Shown piece by piece: positions 23,831-31,894 of a stretch of DNA of 39,026 nt (within the stretch, counting starts at the first letter, position 1; each line of letters opens with the position of its first letter). The notes beneath the pieces were generated by a model. The model saw only the letters and a program-made list of their open reading frames with translations, searched no databases and had not been told where the DNA came from. A program made the position numbers and the translations under genes. The DNA is from an uncultured Lewinella sp. Its GTDB lineage: Bacteria; Bacteroidota; Bacteroidia; Chitinophagales; Saprospiraceae. The stretch lies in contig CALEDI010000082.1 of the NCBI GenBank assembly GCA_937949535.1, forward strand, positions 1-39,026, read 5' to 3'.

Positions 23831-25606
23831 ATGCGTTTACCTCAACCCCGCCGCCTAGCGTTCATCTTCTTAGCCATCGCTGCCGTCATCGGCGGGTCGA
23901 TGTATTGGCGTGCGCAGCAGGAGGAGCTTTGGGGATATGCGCCGCTGCTACTGTATATGTTTTTGTTTGGGGCTTACTTCTTGTTGCGCAACCATCCGCG
24001 CAAGGGTTCGCCAAAACCGGGCTATCGGTTGCCGCTTTACGCTGGCCTGCTGCTGGGGGTTGGCTTTGCGGGAGACATCGGTCTTTCCCCTACCCTATTC
24101 GTAGGTTTTGTGCCGCTGTTCTTGCTGTACCGCAAGCTGCGGGAACGCGATGCGGGCTACGGCGAGGTGTTTCGCCATGGCTTTACGGCCTTTTTATTGT
24201 TCAATATCTGGACGACGTACTGGGTCACCAACACCGGTTTTGGGGCGGGCTTCTTCGCCATGCTAGCCAACAGCGCGCTGATGTGTTTGCCTTGGATGGC
24301 GTTTTACTGGACGGGGCGGAAATCGCCCAAGGTCGCCTTCCTCGCCTTCGGCGCGTGCTGGGTTGCCTTCGAGCACCTCCACTACAACTGGGGCCTCAAC
24401 TGGCCGTGGCTCACGCTGGGCAACGGCTTGGCCAACTGGCCGTCCCTGATTCAGTGGTATGAGGTCACGGGCGTGCTCGGTGGTTCGGTCTGGATATTGG
24501 GGTGCAATTACCTCGTTTTTAAAACCTTCTTTGCACCCGCTGCCGAGCCCCAAAAAACACCAAGCCTAAGCAAAATACTGCCCTTGGCTGCGCTTTTCCT
24601 GCTCCCGCTTGCGGGTTCCTTGGTAAGGTTTTACACCTACGCCGCGCCCAGCGCGGAAACGATTACGGTTGGTGCCATCCAGCCCAATTTTGAGCCGCAC
24701 TTCGAGAAGTTCTCGGCGGGCGGAGAACCGGCCGTCATCGACACGTTCGTCCGGCTCAGCAAAGCCGCCCTCGCCGCTGGGCCGCTAGATTATCTCGTAT
24801 TTCCGGAGACCAGCTTTAGCAATTTCGAGGAAGATCGGCCCCTCCTGAACGGCCCGATGCGCATCTTGCAGGCCGAGTTGGCAAACACTAGCCTCGGCTA
24901 CCTCATCACGGGCTATTCCGGCTACCACGCCTTTCAGGCCGGGGAAACCCTCAGCGATGCCGTGCGGATCCTCGACCGAGGAAACGGAACCACCTTCCGC
25001 TACGAAGCCCTCAACGCCGCCCTCCAATTGGACCTAAAAAGTAAGGAAACCCAACACTACCGCAAGGGCGTTTTCGTGCCCGGCGCGGAGTCTTTCCCCT
25101 TCCGCGATGCCCTCTTTTTCATGGAGCCGCTAGTGGCCAGCGTCGGCGGAACGGTTGCGGGCTTAGGTACCCAAGAACGGCGCACGCCCTTCGTTTCGCC
25201 GAAGGCGAAAATCGCCCCCGTGATCTGCTACGAATCTGTGTTTGGGGAATACTTCACCGACTATATCCGCGAGGGCGCGCAAGCCATTTTCGTGATGACC
25301 AACGACGGCTGGTGGGCCAATACGGCCGGCCACAGACAGCACCTTTACTACAGCAGTTTGCGCGCCATCGAGACTCGGCGGGCGGTTGTGCGCTCGGCCA
25401 ACGTCGGGGCCTGCGCCTTCATCGACCAGCGCGGCCAAATCTTAAGCAGAACCGCTTACGACGAAGCCGGTTTCCTACGCGGCGAGATGCGGCTCAACGA
25501 CACGATCACGCCCTACGTCCGCTTCGGAGACATCCTCTCGCGGATCGCGCTGCTGCTGGCGGGGATGGTTTTACTCAGCAATTTGGCGCGGAGTTTGCGG
25601 AAGTGA
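23831..25606 (+). CDS. lnt: Apolipoprotein N-acyltransferase
   Basis: This 591-residue inner-membrane enzyme adds the third acyl chain to lipoproteins. The N-terminal half has about eight hydrophobic segments, including GWNWPWLTLGN-like GLNWPWLTLGNGLANWP, a recognised Lnt signature. The nitrilase-type periplasmic domain begins near residue 285 and carries the triad Glu326 (FPETSF), Lys412 (HYRKGVF) and Cys466 (VICYESVFGEYF), followed by FVMTNDGWW. All catalytic residues are present. A last hydrophobic segment closes the protein. It is at the long end for the family because of the loop at residues 230-250, whose codons overlap a weak match to the 17-bp motif. Several lipoproteins in this window would be substrates. 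A hairpin array separates it from the Omp85 gene. Confidence 0.93.
   Translation: MRLPQPRRLAFIFLAIAAVIGGSMYWRAQQEELWGYAPLLLYMFLFGAYFLLRNHPRKGSPKPGYRLPLYAGLLLGVGFAGDIGLSPTLFVGFVPLFLLYRKLRERDAGYGEVFRHGFTAFLLFNIWTTYWVTNTGFGAGFFAMLANSALMCLPWMAFYWTGRKSPKVAFLAFGACWVAFEHLHYNWGLNWPWLTLGNGLANWPSLIQWYEVTGVLGGSVWILGCNYLVFKTFFAPAAEPQKTPSLSKILPLAALFLLPLAGSLVRFYTYAAPSAETITVGAIQPNFEPHFEKFSAGGEPAVIDTFVRLSKAALAAGPLDYLVFPETSFSNFEEDRPLLNGPMRILQAELANTSLGYLITGYSGYHAFQAGETLSDAVRILDRGNGTTFRYEALNAALQLDLKSKETQHYRKGVFVPGAESFPFRDALFFMEPLVASVGGTVAGLGTQERRTPFVSPKAKIAPVICYESVFGEYFTDYIREGAQAIFVMTNDGWWANTAGHRQHLYYSSLRAIETRRAVVRSANVGACAFIDQRGQILSRTAYDEAGFLRGEMRLNDTITPYVRFGDILSRIALLLAGMVLLSNLARSLRK
24533..24549 (+). repeat. 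Weak 17-bp motif match inside lnt
   Basis: GCACCCGCTGCCGAGCC differs from the consensus at three positions and, like the copy at 18038, is preceded by TT and followed by a C-rich then A-rich run. It encodes APAAEP in a loop of Lnt. It could be chance. Confidence 0.3.
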
Positions 25607-25614
25607 AGAAGCTA

Positions 25615-25735
25615 CCCCGTACTTATACGGAAGACAAACTACAGGCGTAGTACACCACAACAATCGCCCCGTACTTATACGGAAGTAAAACTACACCTGT
25701 AGTAAGTTGGCAATCACCCCGTACTTATACGGAAG
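25615..25735 (+). repeat. Three-copy hairpin array between lnt and the Omp85 gene
   Basis: CCCCGTACTTATACGGAAG occurs exactly three times (25615, 25667, 25717), 52 and 50 bp apart. Each copy contains a CCGTA/TACGG stem with loop CTTA. The first two spacers also hold a second small stem (CTAC/GTAG and CTACA/TGTAG). The array fills most of the 167-bp gap and ends about 38 bp before the next ATG. Confidence 0.85.
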
Positions 25736-25773
25736 TACAACAGCACCGCCCCACCCAACGTTCCCAACAAACA

Positions 25774-27513
25774 ATGTGGCGATTACTACTACTTTTCTGG
25801 GCGCTAACGCAGGTGCAAGGCTCCGTTGAAGGGCAAAGCTCCTTGGCCCTAAACGTAGTCGCTACCGATTTCGAATGGAAGGACAACACCCCCGTCTTCC
25901 CCGACTCGGCCGCCATCCTTGCCTACCTCCAAGATTGGATCGCCGAGGCCCAGCGTAAAGCCTATTGGGAAGCCTCCGCAGACAGCCTTTACCGTTCTGG
26001 CCAAGCCAGTTTCACGGCGGTGCTCCACCGGGGCGAAGCCTACGCTTGGGCGGGCCTAACACCTCCGGAAGATGAGGATGTCCGCCGCTGGCTCCGTCGC
26101 TCCGGTTTCCGAGAACGCCGCTTCGCCGCTGGGCGGCCGCTGCAACCCGACGAATGGAACGGCATCCGAGACAGTACGCTAGTCCGGGCCGCCAATGCGG
26201 GCTACCCCTTCGCGGCCATCGGCCTCGAAGACGTCTCGCTGAGCGAAACCGGCGCGCTTTCGGCCAGCATCGCGCTGAACACCGGCCCGCTCGTCCGCGT
26301 CGGGGAAGTGCGCGCGCCGGAGCGCGTGCGCGTGCGGCCCGCTTTTTTGCAGCGTTACCTCGGCTTGCAGGAAGGCGAAGTTTACCGCGAGCAACGGGTC
26401 CGCCGGATGGCCTCCAGCCTCCGCCAACTCCCCTACCTGACCATGAAGGGCAACCCACGCATCAGCTTTCAAGACAGCCTCGCCTTCTTCGATCTACCGC
26501 TGGAGAAACGAGCGGCCAGCCGGTTCGACTTCGTCATCGGTGTACTCCCCAACTTCGCCCAGACCGGCAAACTCCTCATCACCGGAGAGCTCAACGGCGA
26601 GTTGCAAAACGGCTTCGGGCAGGGCGAACGCATCGCCGTTCGGTTCGAGCAACTCCGGCCGCAGACGCAGGAACTGGAGCTGGGCTTAGAATACCCCTTC
26701 CTCTTCGGCCTACCCTTCGGCTTCGAGGGCGAGCTAGACCTGTACCGCCGAGACACCTCCTTCCTCAACCTCAACTGGAAGCTCGCCGCCACCTACCTCC
26801 GCGAAGGCAACGATCGCCTCTCCGCCTTCTGGGAAAACCGCCGCACCATCGTACCGGGCCAAGACCTCAGCCAGGTATCAATAGGCGGGAACTTACCCGA
26901 CACCCTCGGCGTGGCGCGCTCTTTCTTCGGCCTTCAAGGCCGCCGCAAACGGACCGACCGCCGCTTCAGCGCGCGGCGCGGCTACACCCTCGATGTTAGC
27001 GCGGCGGCGGGTTTCCGCCGCCTGCCCGCCATCGCTGGCCTCGACCCCGATGAGCGGACCTCCGCCCAAGCACAACTCCAAGCCGCCGCCGAACTCTACC
27101 TCGACCCGATTCCGGGAACGGTTATCTATTTCCGCCTCAAAGGAGCGGGCATTTTTAGCGGCGAAGACCTGCTGCCCAATGAGCAATTCCGCATCGGCGG
27201 CGCGCGGCTCCTTCGGGGCTTCGACGAGCAATCCGTCTTCGCCCGAGATTACGCCGTGCTCACGACCGAGTTTCGTTTGCTGCTTGGCGGCAATGCCTTC
27301 CTGTATGGTTTCCTCGATGCGGCCCGCGTCAACTCCCGCGATAAAAGCAGGCCCGCTCTGCCGATTGATTATCCGCTCGGCTTCGGCGCAGGCATCAATG
27401 TGGATACGCAGGCGGGGGTGTTTGGGCTTAGCCTTGCCTTGGGCAAGAGTAATGGGATACCGCTGATGCTGGATGCACCGAAGGTGCATTTGGGGTACGT
27501 GAGTGTTTTTTAG
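25774..27513 (+). CDS. Omp85/BamA-family outer-membrane protein
   Basis: This 579-residue protein looks like a member of the Omp85 superfamily. A signal peptide ends near residue 20. Residues about 25-245 are POTRA-like (AANAGYPFAAIGLEDV, LNTGPLVRVGEVR, YLGLQEGEVYREQRVRRMASSLRQLPY), which is the classic POTRA strand-helix-strand series. The rest is a beta-barrel with many alternating strands, and ARLLRGFDEQSVFARDYAV (about 476-494) is the LRGF-type motif of loop 6. It ends in aromatic VSVF, a barrel-insertion signal. Omp85 proteins insert or export outer-membrane proteins or lipids. At this size with two to three POTRAs it is closer to TamA or FhaC-like proteins than to full BamA, so a specialised role is likely. 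It follows lnt and faces porQ. Confidence 0.85.
   Translation: MWRLLLLFWALTQVQGSVEGQSSLALNVVATDFEWKDNTPVFPDSAAILAYLQDWIAEAQRKAYWEASADSLYRSGQASFTAVLHRGEAYAWAGLTPPEDEDVRRWLRRSGFRERRFAAGRPLQPDEWNGIRDSTLVRAANAGYPFAAIGLEDVSLSETGALSASIALNTGPLVRVGEVRAPERVRVRPAFLQRYLGLQEGEVYREQRVRRMASSLRQLPYLTMKGNPRISFQDSLAFFDLPLEKRAASRFDFVIGVLPNFAQTGKLLITGELNGELQNGFGQGERIAVRFEQLRPQTQELELGLEYPFLFGLPFGFEGELDLYRRDTSFLNLNWKLAATYLREGNDRLSAFWENRRTIVPGQDLSQVSIGGNLPDTLGVARSFFGLQGRRKRTDRRFSARRGYTLDVSAAAGFRRLPAIAGLDPDERTSAQAQLQAAAELYLDPIPGTVIYFRLKGAGIFSGEDLLPNEQFRIGGARLLRGFDEQSVFARDYAVLTTEFRLLLGGNAFLYGFLDAARVNSRDKSRPALPIDYPLGFGAGINVDTQAGVFGLSLALGKSNGIPLMLDAPKVHLGYVSVF
25800..25816 (-). repeat. 17-bp motif variant inside the Omp85 signal peptide
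   Basis: On the minus strand GCACCTGCGTTAGCGCC, three mismatches from the consensus and one from the copy at 12189. It runs against the gene and encodes ALTQVQ. Confidence 0.6.
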
Positions 27514-27530
27514 GGCCGACGTATAACACG

Positions 27531-28583
27531 CTACCGCTTCCCTAACCCAAAGTCTAGTCCCAACTGGTTTACGCCGCCGCCGAGGTGGTAAGTAGTTCGG
27601 CCGTAAGCGACGGAAAAACGCTTGGTACGGAAGGCAAAGCCAAAAGAATAGCCAGCTCCGCTGCGGAAGTCGGTAAGGCGCAACTCTCGGCGCAGGCCGT
27701 GGTTGTAACCCGCGCGCAAGCGCAGGTTGCGCTTTTTACCAATCATCAGTTCTCCGTTGAGTACGAAGTGGCGGGCCAAGTTGTCGATGAATACCGCACC
27801 GGCTCCGCGCTGGGTTTCTTCTTCTCCGAAGGCGAGGAAGATGGACTCATCTTCGGCGTCGGGGTCGTCGTACAATACGTTCCACCGGTCTAGGTAACGG
27901 TAAATGATACTGAACCGAAACGGCAGGTAGCGCAGTTGTTTGTTGATGCCAACCTGTAGCTCGAAGGGTAAGGGCTCAAAGCCACTTGTTTCGTCGTACT
28001 TACTGATCTGCCGCCCTGCGTTGCGCGCAAGAAAGGAGATACCGAAGAGGCCGGAGGTGTCTTTATAGTGTACCGCCAAGTCAACCCCCAAACCAACGCT
28101 GTTGTAGCCTGCTAGCTGTGAGGAAACGACCTTGAGGTTGGCCCCTACGCTCAGGCGGTTCTCGAAGTTGCGGGCTGCGCCCGCATGCAGCGCAAAGTCG
28201 GAGGCGGAGAACGTCCCGAGGTCTTGTCCCGTATCGTCTCTGCGCACCAAGTCTCCGCCGTAGCTGGCGTATTGCAGCCCGCCTTGGAGGGTCAGTTTTA
28301 GCTTATCCGAGTGGTGGCCGTAGGCCAGCGAACTGTTGGTGATGCCTGCGGGGTGAAAAGCATGGCTGAGGGCCGCGCGCTGGTGCATGAGCGGGTTCAA
28401 TAGGCTGGGGTTCCGGGCCGCTAGGCTCAGGTCATCGTCCATCAGGGCAATGTGGTGCCCCCCCATTCCGGCCACCGTAGCCGAGTTCGGCAGGTTCAAG
28501 AATTCATAGGCAGAAACGCCGCCAACCTGCGCCTTGAGGCCGCACGAACAAGCAAAGAAGAGGAGGAAAAGGTAGTTTCGCAT
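27531..28583 (-). CDS. porQ: Type IX secretion system protein PorQ
   Basis: This 350-residue protein is PorQ, part of the outer-membrane attachment complex with PorU, PorV and PorZ that anchors type IX cargo. It has a signal peptide (cleavage near LKAQ, residue 19), then the PorV/PorQ opening YEFLNLPNSATVAGMGGHHI and DDDLSLAARNPSLL, and the rest is beta-barrel-like with alternating strands (LRLRAGYNHGLRRELRL, GAGYSFGFAFRTKRFSVAYG) ending in LGLDFGLGKR. The PorU, PorV and PorZ genes are not in the window. It is convergent with the Omp85 gene across 17 bp. PorQ shows that this organism has a type IX system, so proteins with C-terminal sorting domains should exist elsewhere in the genome. Confidence 0.9.
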   Translation of the reverse strand: MRNYLFLLFFACSCGLKAQVGGVSAYEFLNLPNSATVAGMGGHHIALMDDDLSLAARNPSLLNPLMHQRAALSHAFHPAGITNSSLAYGHHSDKLKLTLQGGLQYASYGGDLVRRDDTGQDLGTFSASDFALHAGAARNFENRLSVGANLKVVSSQLAGYNSVGLGVDLAVHYKDTSGLFGISFLARNAGRQISKYDETSGFEPLPFELQVGINKQLRYLPFRFSIIYRYLDRWNVLYDDPDAEDESIFLAFGEEETQRGAGAVFIDNLARHFVLNGELMIGKKRNLRLRAGYNHGLRRELRLTDFRSGAGYSFGFAFRTKRFSVAYGRTTYHLGGGVNQLGLDFGLGKR

Positions 28584-28640
28584 CGTAGGGGGGAAGGTTC
28601 GATGGTTAGACGGGACTTGCTGTGTAAACGTGGCTTGGGT

Positions 28641-29153
28641 TTACTTGAACCAAGAAGCATACTTCAAATACGCTCCCGCAATCCGCTCGATGGTGTCCTT
28701 CCGTTGGGCGGGGTCTAAGTCCTTGATCTTTTTTGCCGGAATACCCGCGTAGACGGAGTTGGCCTCGCAGCGCATATTGGCCGGCACTACCGCTCCGGCA
28801 CCAATGATGACGTTGGGCTCAATGATGGCGTTGTCCATCACGATGGCGCCCATCCCGATCAAGACCGAGTCCTGAATGGTACAACCATGAATGATGGCCC
28901 GGTGGCCAATACTGACGTCGTTGCCGATCAAAGTAGCAGCCCGCTCGTAGGTTCCGTGGATGACGACGCCGTCTTGAATATTGACGCGGTCTCCGCAAAC
29001 GATGGCGTTCACGTCTCCGCGCACCACGGCGGTGTACCAGACGGAGCAATCATCGCCTAAGACGACTTCTCCGATAAGGGTAGCGTTTTCGGCCAGGAAA
29101 CAGTTGTTGCCAAAGGTAGGGATGTTGCCGCGGACGGGTACGATTAGAGGCAT
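28641..29153 (-). CDS. Gamma-class carbonic anhydrase-like hexapeptide protein
   Basis: This 170-residue protein is a left-handed beta-helix of the gamma-carbonic anhydrase/PaaY/YrdA family. The start MPLIVPVRGNIPTFG is the usual N-terminus; a longer in-frame extension is out of family. Zinc ligands are His66, His84 and His89 (VVIHG and IGHRAIIHG), with Arg45/Asp47 (VRGD) and Gln60/Asp61 also kept. The acidic catalytic loop of the methanogen Cam enzyme is absent, so it belongs to the CamH-like branch; carbonic anhydrase activity is plausible but many family members lack it. It lies 71 bp downstream of the aldo/keto reductase on the same strand and may share a transcript. Confidence 0.85.
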   Translation of the reverse strand: MPLIVPVRGNIPTFGNNCFLAENATLIGEVVLGDDCSVWYTAVVRGDVNAIVCGDRVNIQDGVVIHGTYERAATLIGNDVSIGHRAIIHGCTIQDSVLIGMGAIVMDNAIIEPNVIIGAGAVVPANMRCEANSVYAGIPAKKIKDLDPAQRKDTIERIAGAYLKYASWFK

Positions 29154-29224
29154 GGTATAGTAGTGTAGTTCGGTAGTAATGTAGTTGCTGCCGCTAGGGG
29201 CAGAACGGTAATGTTTGGAGTTAG

Positions 29225-30142
29225 CTATGCCACTTCGTGGCCAACGGCGGCTTCGAGGATGGCGAACCAGTCTTGGGTTTCTAGGTCGAGTTCGAGGGCG
29301 AGGCGCGTAGCGCCTAGGCGGCTTTTCTTGGTGGTCCCCACAACCGGAATCGGCCCAACGGGGTGCTTGAGCAACCAAGCCAACAAGATTACATCTTCGC
29401 CGACATCGCCGTATTTTTTGGCCAAGTTTTTCACCGTATCACGTAGGCGCAAAACGGAAGTAGACTCGCTCTTGAAGTATTGAGCGCCGCCGAGCGGGCT
29501 CCAGATCATCGGCCTTATGTTGGCGCCGAGGAGTTGATCAAAAGTACCATCGTAGAAACAATCGGGGTGCAGGGGATGGCATTCTACTTGGTTGGTAACC
29601 AAAGTGACCGACTGGCTCAGGAGCTGGAATTGGCTTGGGGTGAAATTGCTTACGCCGAAGGCGCGGACCTTTCCGGATTGCTCCAGATGAGCAAAAGCTT
29701 CAGCGACTTCGGCGGGGTCCATCAGCGGGCTGGGGCGGTGGAGCAGGAAGACGTCTAGGTAGTCGGTATGGAGGTTTTTCAGGCTCCGCTCGGCGGAGGC
29801 GATGATGTAGTCTCGGCTCAGGTCGTAGCTTTTCAGGCGGTTGTCTGGTCGGCGGCTGGTTTCCAGCCGGATGCCGCATTTGGTGATGAGTTCCATTTGG
29901 GCGCGGACGCTGGTGCCCAGTTCGTTTAAGGCACGGCCAAAGACCTCTTCGGTGGCGTAGTGTCCGTAAATATCGGCATGGTCGAAGCTCGTGATGCCAA
30001 GATCAAGGCAGTGGCCGATCATCTCCGCCATTTTGGGCGCGGGGAAATCACTGCCCCACTCGCCCCAAGTCATCGTTCCCGCAACGATGCGCGAAAGGGA
30101 AGGGCCGCTAGGCGAAAGTTGTACCTGATCTACTTTTGTCAT
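29225..30142 (-). CDS. Aldo/keto reductase, YdhF-like
   Basis: This 305-residue cytoplasmic TIM-barrel enzyme is an NAD(P)H-dependent aldo/keto reductase. The tetrad is Asp54 (FDHADIYG), Tyr59, Lys88 (LITKCG) and His135 (LLHRP). Cofactor-site segments GVSNFTPSQF and IPVVGTTKKSR near the C-terminus are present. The order IVAGTMTWGEWG, HADIYGHYATEE resembles the YdhF branch of AKR proteins. The start at 30142 is preferred; an upstream in-frame ATG at 30205 would add 21 low-complexity residues. It lies upstream of the gamma-carbonic anhydrase-like gene. The physiological carbonyl substrate is unknown. Confidence 0.9.
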   Translation of the reverse strand: MTKVDQVQLSPSGPSLSRIVAGTMTWGEWGSDFPAPKMAEMIGHCLDLGITSFDHADIYGHYATEEVFGRALNELGTSVRAQMELITKCGIRLETSRRPDNRLKSYDLSRDYIIASAERSLKNLHTDYLDVFLLHRPSPLMDPAEVAEAFAHLEQSGKVRAFGVSNFTPSQFQLLSQSVTLVTNQVECHPLHPDCFYDGTFDQLLGANIRPMIWSPLGGAQYFKSESTSVLRLRDTVKNLAKKYGDVGEDVILLAWLLKHPVGPIPVVGTTKKSRLGATRLALELDLETQDWFAILEAAVGHEVA

Positions 30143-30299
30143 TGGTCGTTGAGCTTTTGGGGCAAACGTTTTTAAGGGCGGTGAAGATCGTTGTTTGTTG
30201 GCCAAATTTAGTGCTTAATCGTTAGAGTAGCTCCGGCCGAGGCTTTCCAAGCCGAGTCAACCAGCGGAGCCGCTCAACCCACTAATCAATATTTCGCCT

Positions 30300-30307
30300 T
30301 ACGTTTG
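30300..30307 (+). promoter_or_regulatory. Bacteroidota -7 box TACGTTTG
   Basis: TACGTTTG is an exact TAnnTTTG match, 24 bp before the ATG at 30332, a normal leader length. No clear -33 TTG was found at the usual spacing. Confidence 0.45.
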
Positions 30308-30331
30308 GGCTACCACAAAACCACCAAGCCA

Positions 30332-30709
30332 ATGAAATACCTCCACCTCGCCGTAGCGGCCCTCTTCGCCCTCTGCGCATACTGGCAACTCAACGACCCC
30401 GACTGGAACAAGTGGGTAGCCGCCTACGGAGTCGTTGCCTTCATTGCCATCCGGACGTTTTTTGGCGGCCTAAGGCCCATCGTCCCCTTGCTCCCTACCC
30501 TGGTGCTCTTCGGCTGGTGGACGAGTTACGTGCCCGAGTTCGTACAATGGATCAACGACGGCATGCCCACCATCACCGGCTCCATGAAGGCCGAAGCTCC
30601 GCACATAGAACTCACCCGAGAGTTTTTCGGCCTAATGATCTGCTGGGCAACGCTCGGGCTTTACACTTGGAGGGCTTGGAAAGCTCCCCAGCCCTCAAAG
30701 GAGGAGTAA
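30332..30709 (+). CDS. TMEM220-family small membrane protein
   Basis: This 125-residue protein has about four hydrophobic segments and the opening KYLHLAVAALFALCAYWQLN-DPDW that marks the TMEM220 family (a conserved W-QxNDPD motif). It is placed in the inner membrane. The function of the family is unknown in bacteria and eukaryotes. The start at 30332 is preferred over an in-frame ATG at 30305 because it gives the family's usual N-terminus and leaves a normal leader after the -7 box at 30300. It is divergent from the aldo/keto reductase, and its 3' side faces a repeat-rich gap and a convergent membrane gene. Confidence 0.8.
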   Translation: MKYLHLAVAALFALCAYWQLNDPDWNKWVAAYGVVAFIAIRTFFGGLRPIVPLLPTLVLFGWWTSYVPEFVQWINDGMPTITGSMKAEAPHIELTREFFGLMICWATLGLYTWRAWKAPQPSKEE

Positions 30710-30781
30710 AAGCGTATAGGAAGGGGCGGCCCCCATGCCCTAAAACTAGGGTGTGTAATGTGTAATGTATTCTCTCCACGT

Positions 30782-30838
30782 AAAACCCCCTCCCCAAACC
30801 CCTCCCCACGGGGGAGGAGCTTATAAAAACGCTGCGCG
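30782..30838 (+). repeat. C-rich ~55-bp repeat, copy C
   Basis: It follows the same block order as copies at 3722 and 3861: AAAACCCCCTCCCC, a CCCCACGGGGG tip, GGAGGAGC and AAAACGCTGCGCG. Non-coding. A short ACACCCTAG-type inverted pair (CTAGGGTGTGTAAT at 30747 and ATTACACACCCTAG at 30875) flanks it. Confidence 0.65.
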
Positions 30839-30904
30839 TTTTGATGATGTTCGGCGGACTAATTTATAGGCAGATTACACACCCTAGCCCTAAAACCCTT
30901 CCCT

Positions 30905-30921
30905 GCACCTGCGGCCGCGCC
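30905..30921 (+). repeat. 17-bp NotI-containing motif, exact copy 3
   Basis: Exact GCACCTGCGGCCGCGCC, in the gap between the TMEM220-family gene and the convergent membrane gene. It is followed at 30949 by a CCTGAACACTGA repeat that runs up to the stop of the membrane gene. Confidence 0.9.
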
Positions 30922-30961
30922 TTCTACTCGTACCTTCGCAAGCAGCAGCCTGAACACTGAA

Positions 30962-31726
30962 TCACGGCGTCCGAACCGCCAGCCGCAAGGCCCGCCCCCA
31001 CACAAGTACTTGGCCGCCGTACACGCACAACCAAAACAACAACACCGTGAAGCTGAGTGCCTGCGTACCTACATACCATGCTCTGCTTCCCAGATCAGTG
31101 AATAGGTATTTCAAGGCCAATACGTCGGCAATAGAGAGGATGGCGTAGGCGAGGATAAAGAGCAGCACCCCTTTCAGCAATTTGCGCAAATACCACAGCA
31201 ACCTCGGCAAGCTGCGCCGGTTCAGCAACGCCCGTTTGCGCCGAAGATAAAGCACGCTGAAGAGTACGTAAAGCGGCCACCCCATCAAGAATAATGCTTG
31301 CTCCAGCCCTCCGTAGAAGGGGTTGTAAAAATACCGCCCAGCCTCGTGCCTAAAAGCAGGAACGAGCCAAATGAGTAGAAAATACAGCGTCTGTCCTATC
31401 GGTAACGTAAGGTGCTTTATGTCTGTAAGCCGAAAGCGGTAAGCAGGGTAAAGGCTGATTTTTACGTGGCTAAACAAGAGCACCGGGAGCCAAAGGCTAA
31501 AATAGATGGGCAAGTAACGCAACCACGGGTCGGTCTCCAACCAACCACCAAAGTCTAACGCAAAATGCAATTGGGTAAAGCCCGAAAGCAACAGCAGCGT
31601 GCCGTAAAGCCGGTTTGCGCGCCGTTCACCAGACTGCTTCAGGAAAAATAGGGCACCAATAGACAAAGCCGCAACAATGGCAACAGCCATAAACAAAAGC
31701 GGAATAAGTACTGGTAGAGCGGGCAT
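30962..31726 (-). CDS. Seven-helix membrane protein, possible truncated sensor/regulator
   Basis: This 254-residue protein has about seven hydrophobic segments with short loops (for example IVAALSIGALFFLKQSGERR, YFSLWLPVLLFSHVKISL, LLIWLVPAF). The plan resembles the N-terminal membrane half of Bacteroidota AraC-family regulators, where seven helices precede a helix-turn-helix domain, but no DNA-binding domain follows. The stop lies inside a CCTGAACACTGA repeat, so loss of a C-terminal domain is possible. The function is unassigned. A strong -7 box lies four bases upstream of the ATG. It may also be a complete small membrane protein of unknown role. Confidence 0.55.
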   Translation of the reverse strand: MPALPVLIPLLFMAVAIVAALSIGALFFLKQSGERRANRLYGTLLLLSGFTQLHFALDFGGWLETDPWLRYLPIYFSLWLPVLLFSHVKISLYPAYRFRLTDIKHLTLPIGQTLYFLLIWLVPAFRHEAGRYFYNPFYGGLEQALFLMGWPLYVLFSVLYLRRKRALLNRRSLPRLLWYLRKLLKGVLLFILAYAILSIADVLALKYLFTDLGSRAWYVGTQALSFTVLLFWLCVYGGQVLVWGRALRLAVRTP

Positions 31727-31730
31727 AACA

Positions 31731-31763
31731 CAAAGGTAGGGTGCAAAAAGGTTAGCACGACAA
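31731..31763 (-). promoter_or_regulatory. Strong promoter with leaderless start
   Basis: On the minus strand TACCTTTG (31731-31738) fits TAnnTTTG exactly, with TTG (31761-31763) 22 bp upstream as a -33 partner. Only four bases separate the -7 box from the ATG at 31726, predicting a leaderless or nearly leaderless mRNA. Confidence 0.6.
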
Positions 31764-31894
31764 GTGATGGAGCTAGTGCAAAAAAATTACCGGCCCTTCA
31801 GTTAAGAAGTTCCGGTATCAAAAGCTAGTAATCAAATAAATTTCAGGAATCAAATACTTCTTTATGGGCTTTAGGGTTTATTCCATTTTTTAGG

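Noticed and set aside
25615-25735. CRISPR-like array
   Set aside because: The repeats are only 19 bp, there are three, the spacers resemble each other and hold stems, and no cas gene is near.
26154-26999. 281-codon frame inside the Omp85 gene
   Set aside because: It is rich in Arg and Pro, typical of a shifted reading of GC-rich codons.
27476-27494. ATGCACC/AGGTGCAT hairpin as a terminator of the Omp85 gene
   Set aside because: It lies inside the coding region before the stop and encodes part of the conserved C-terminal strand area.
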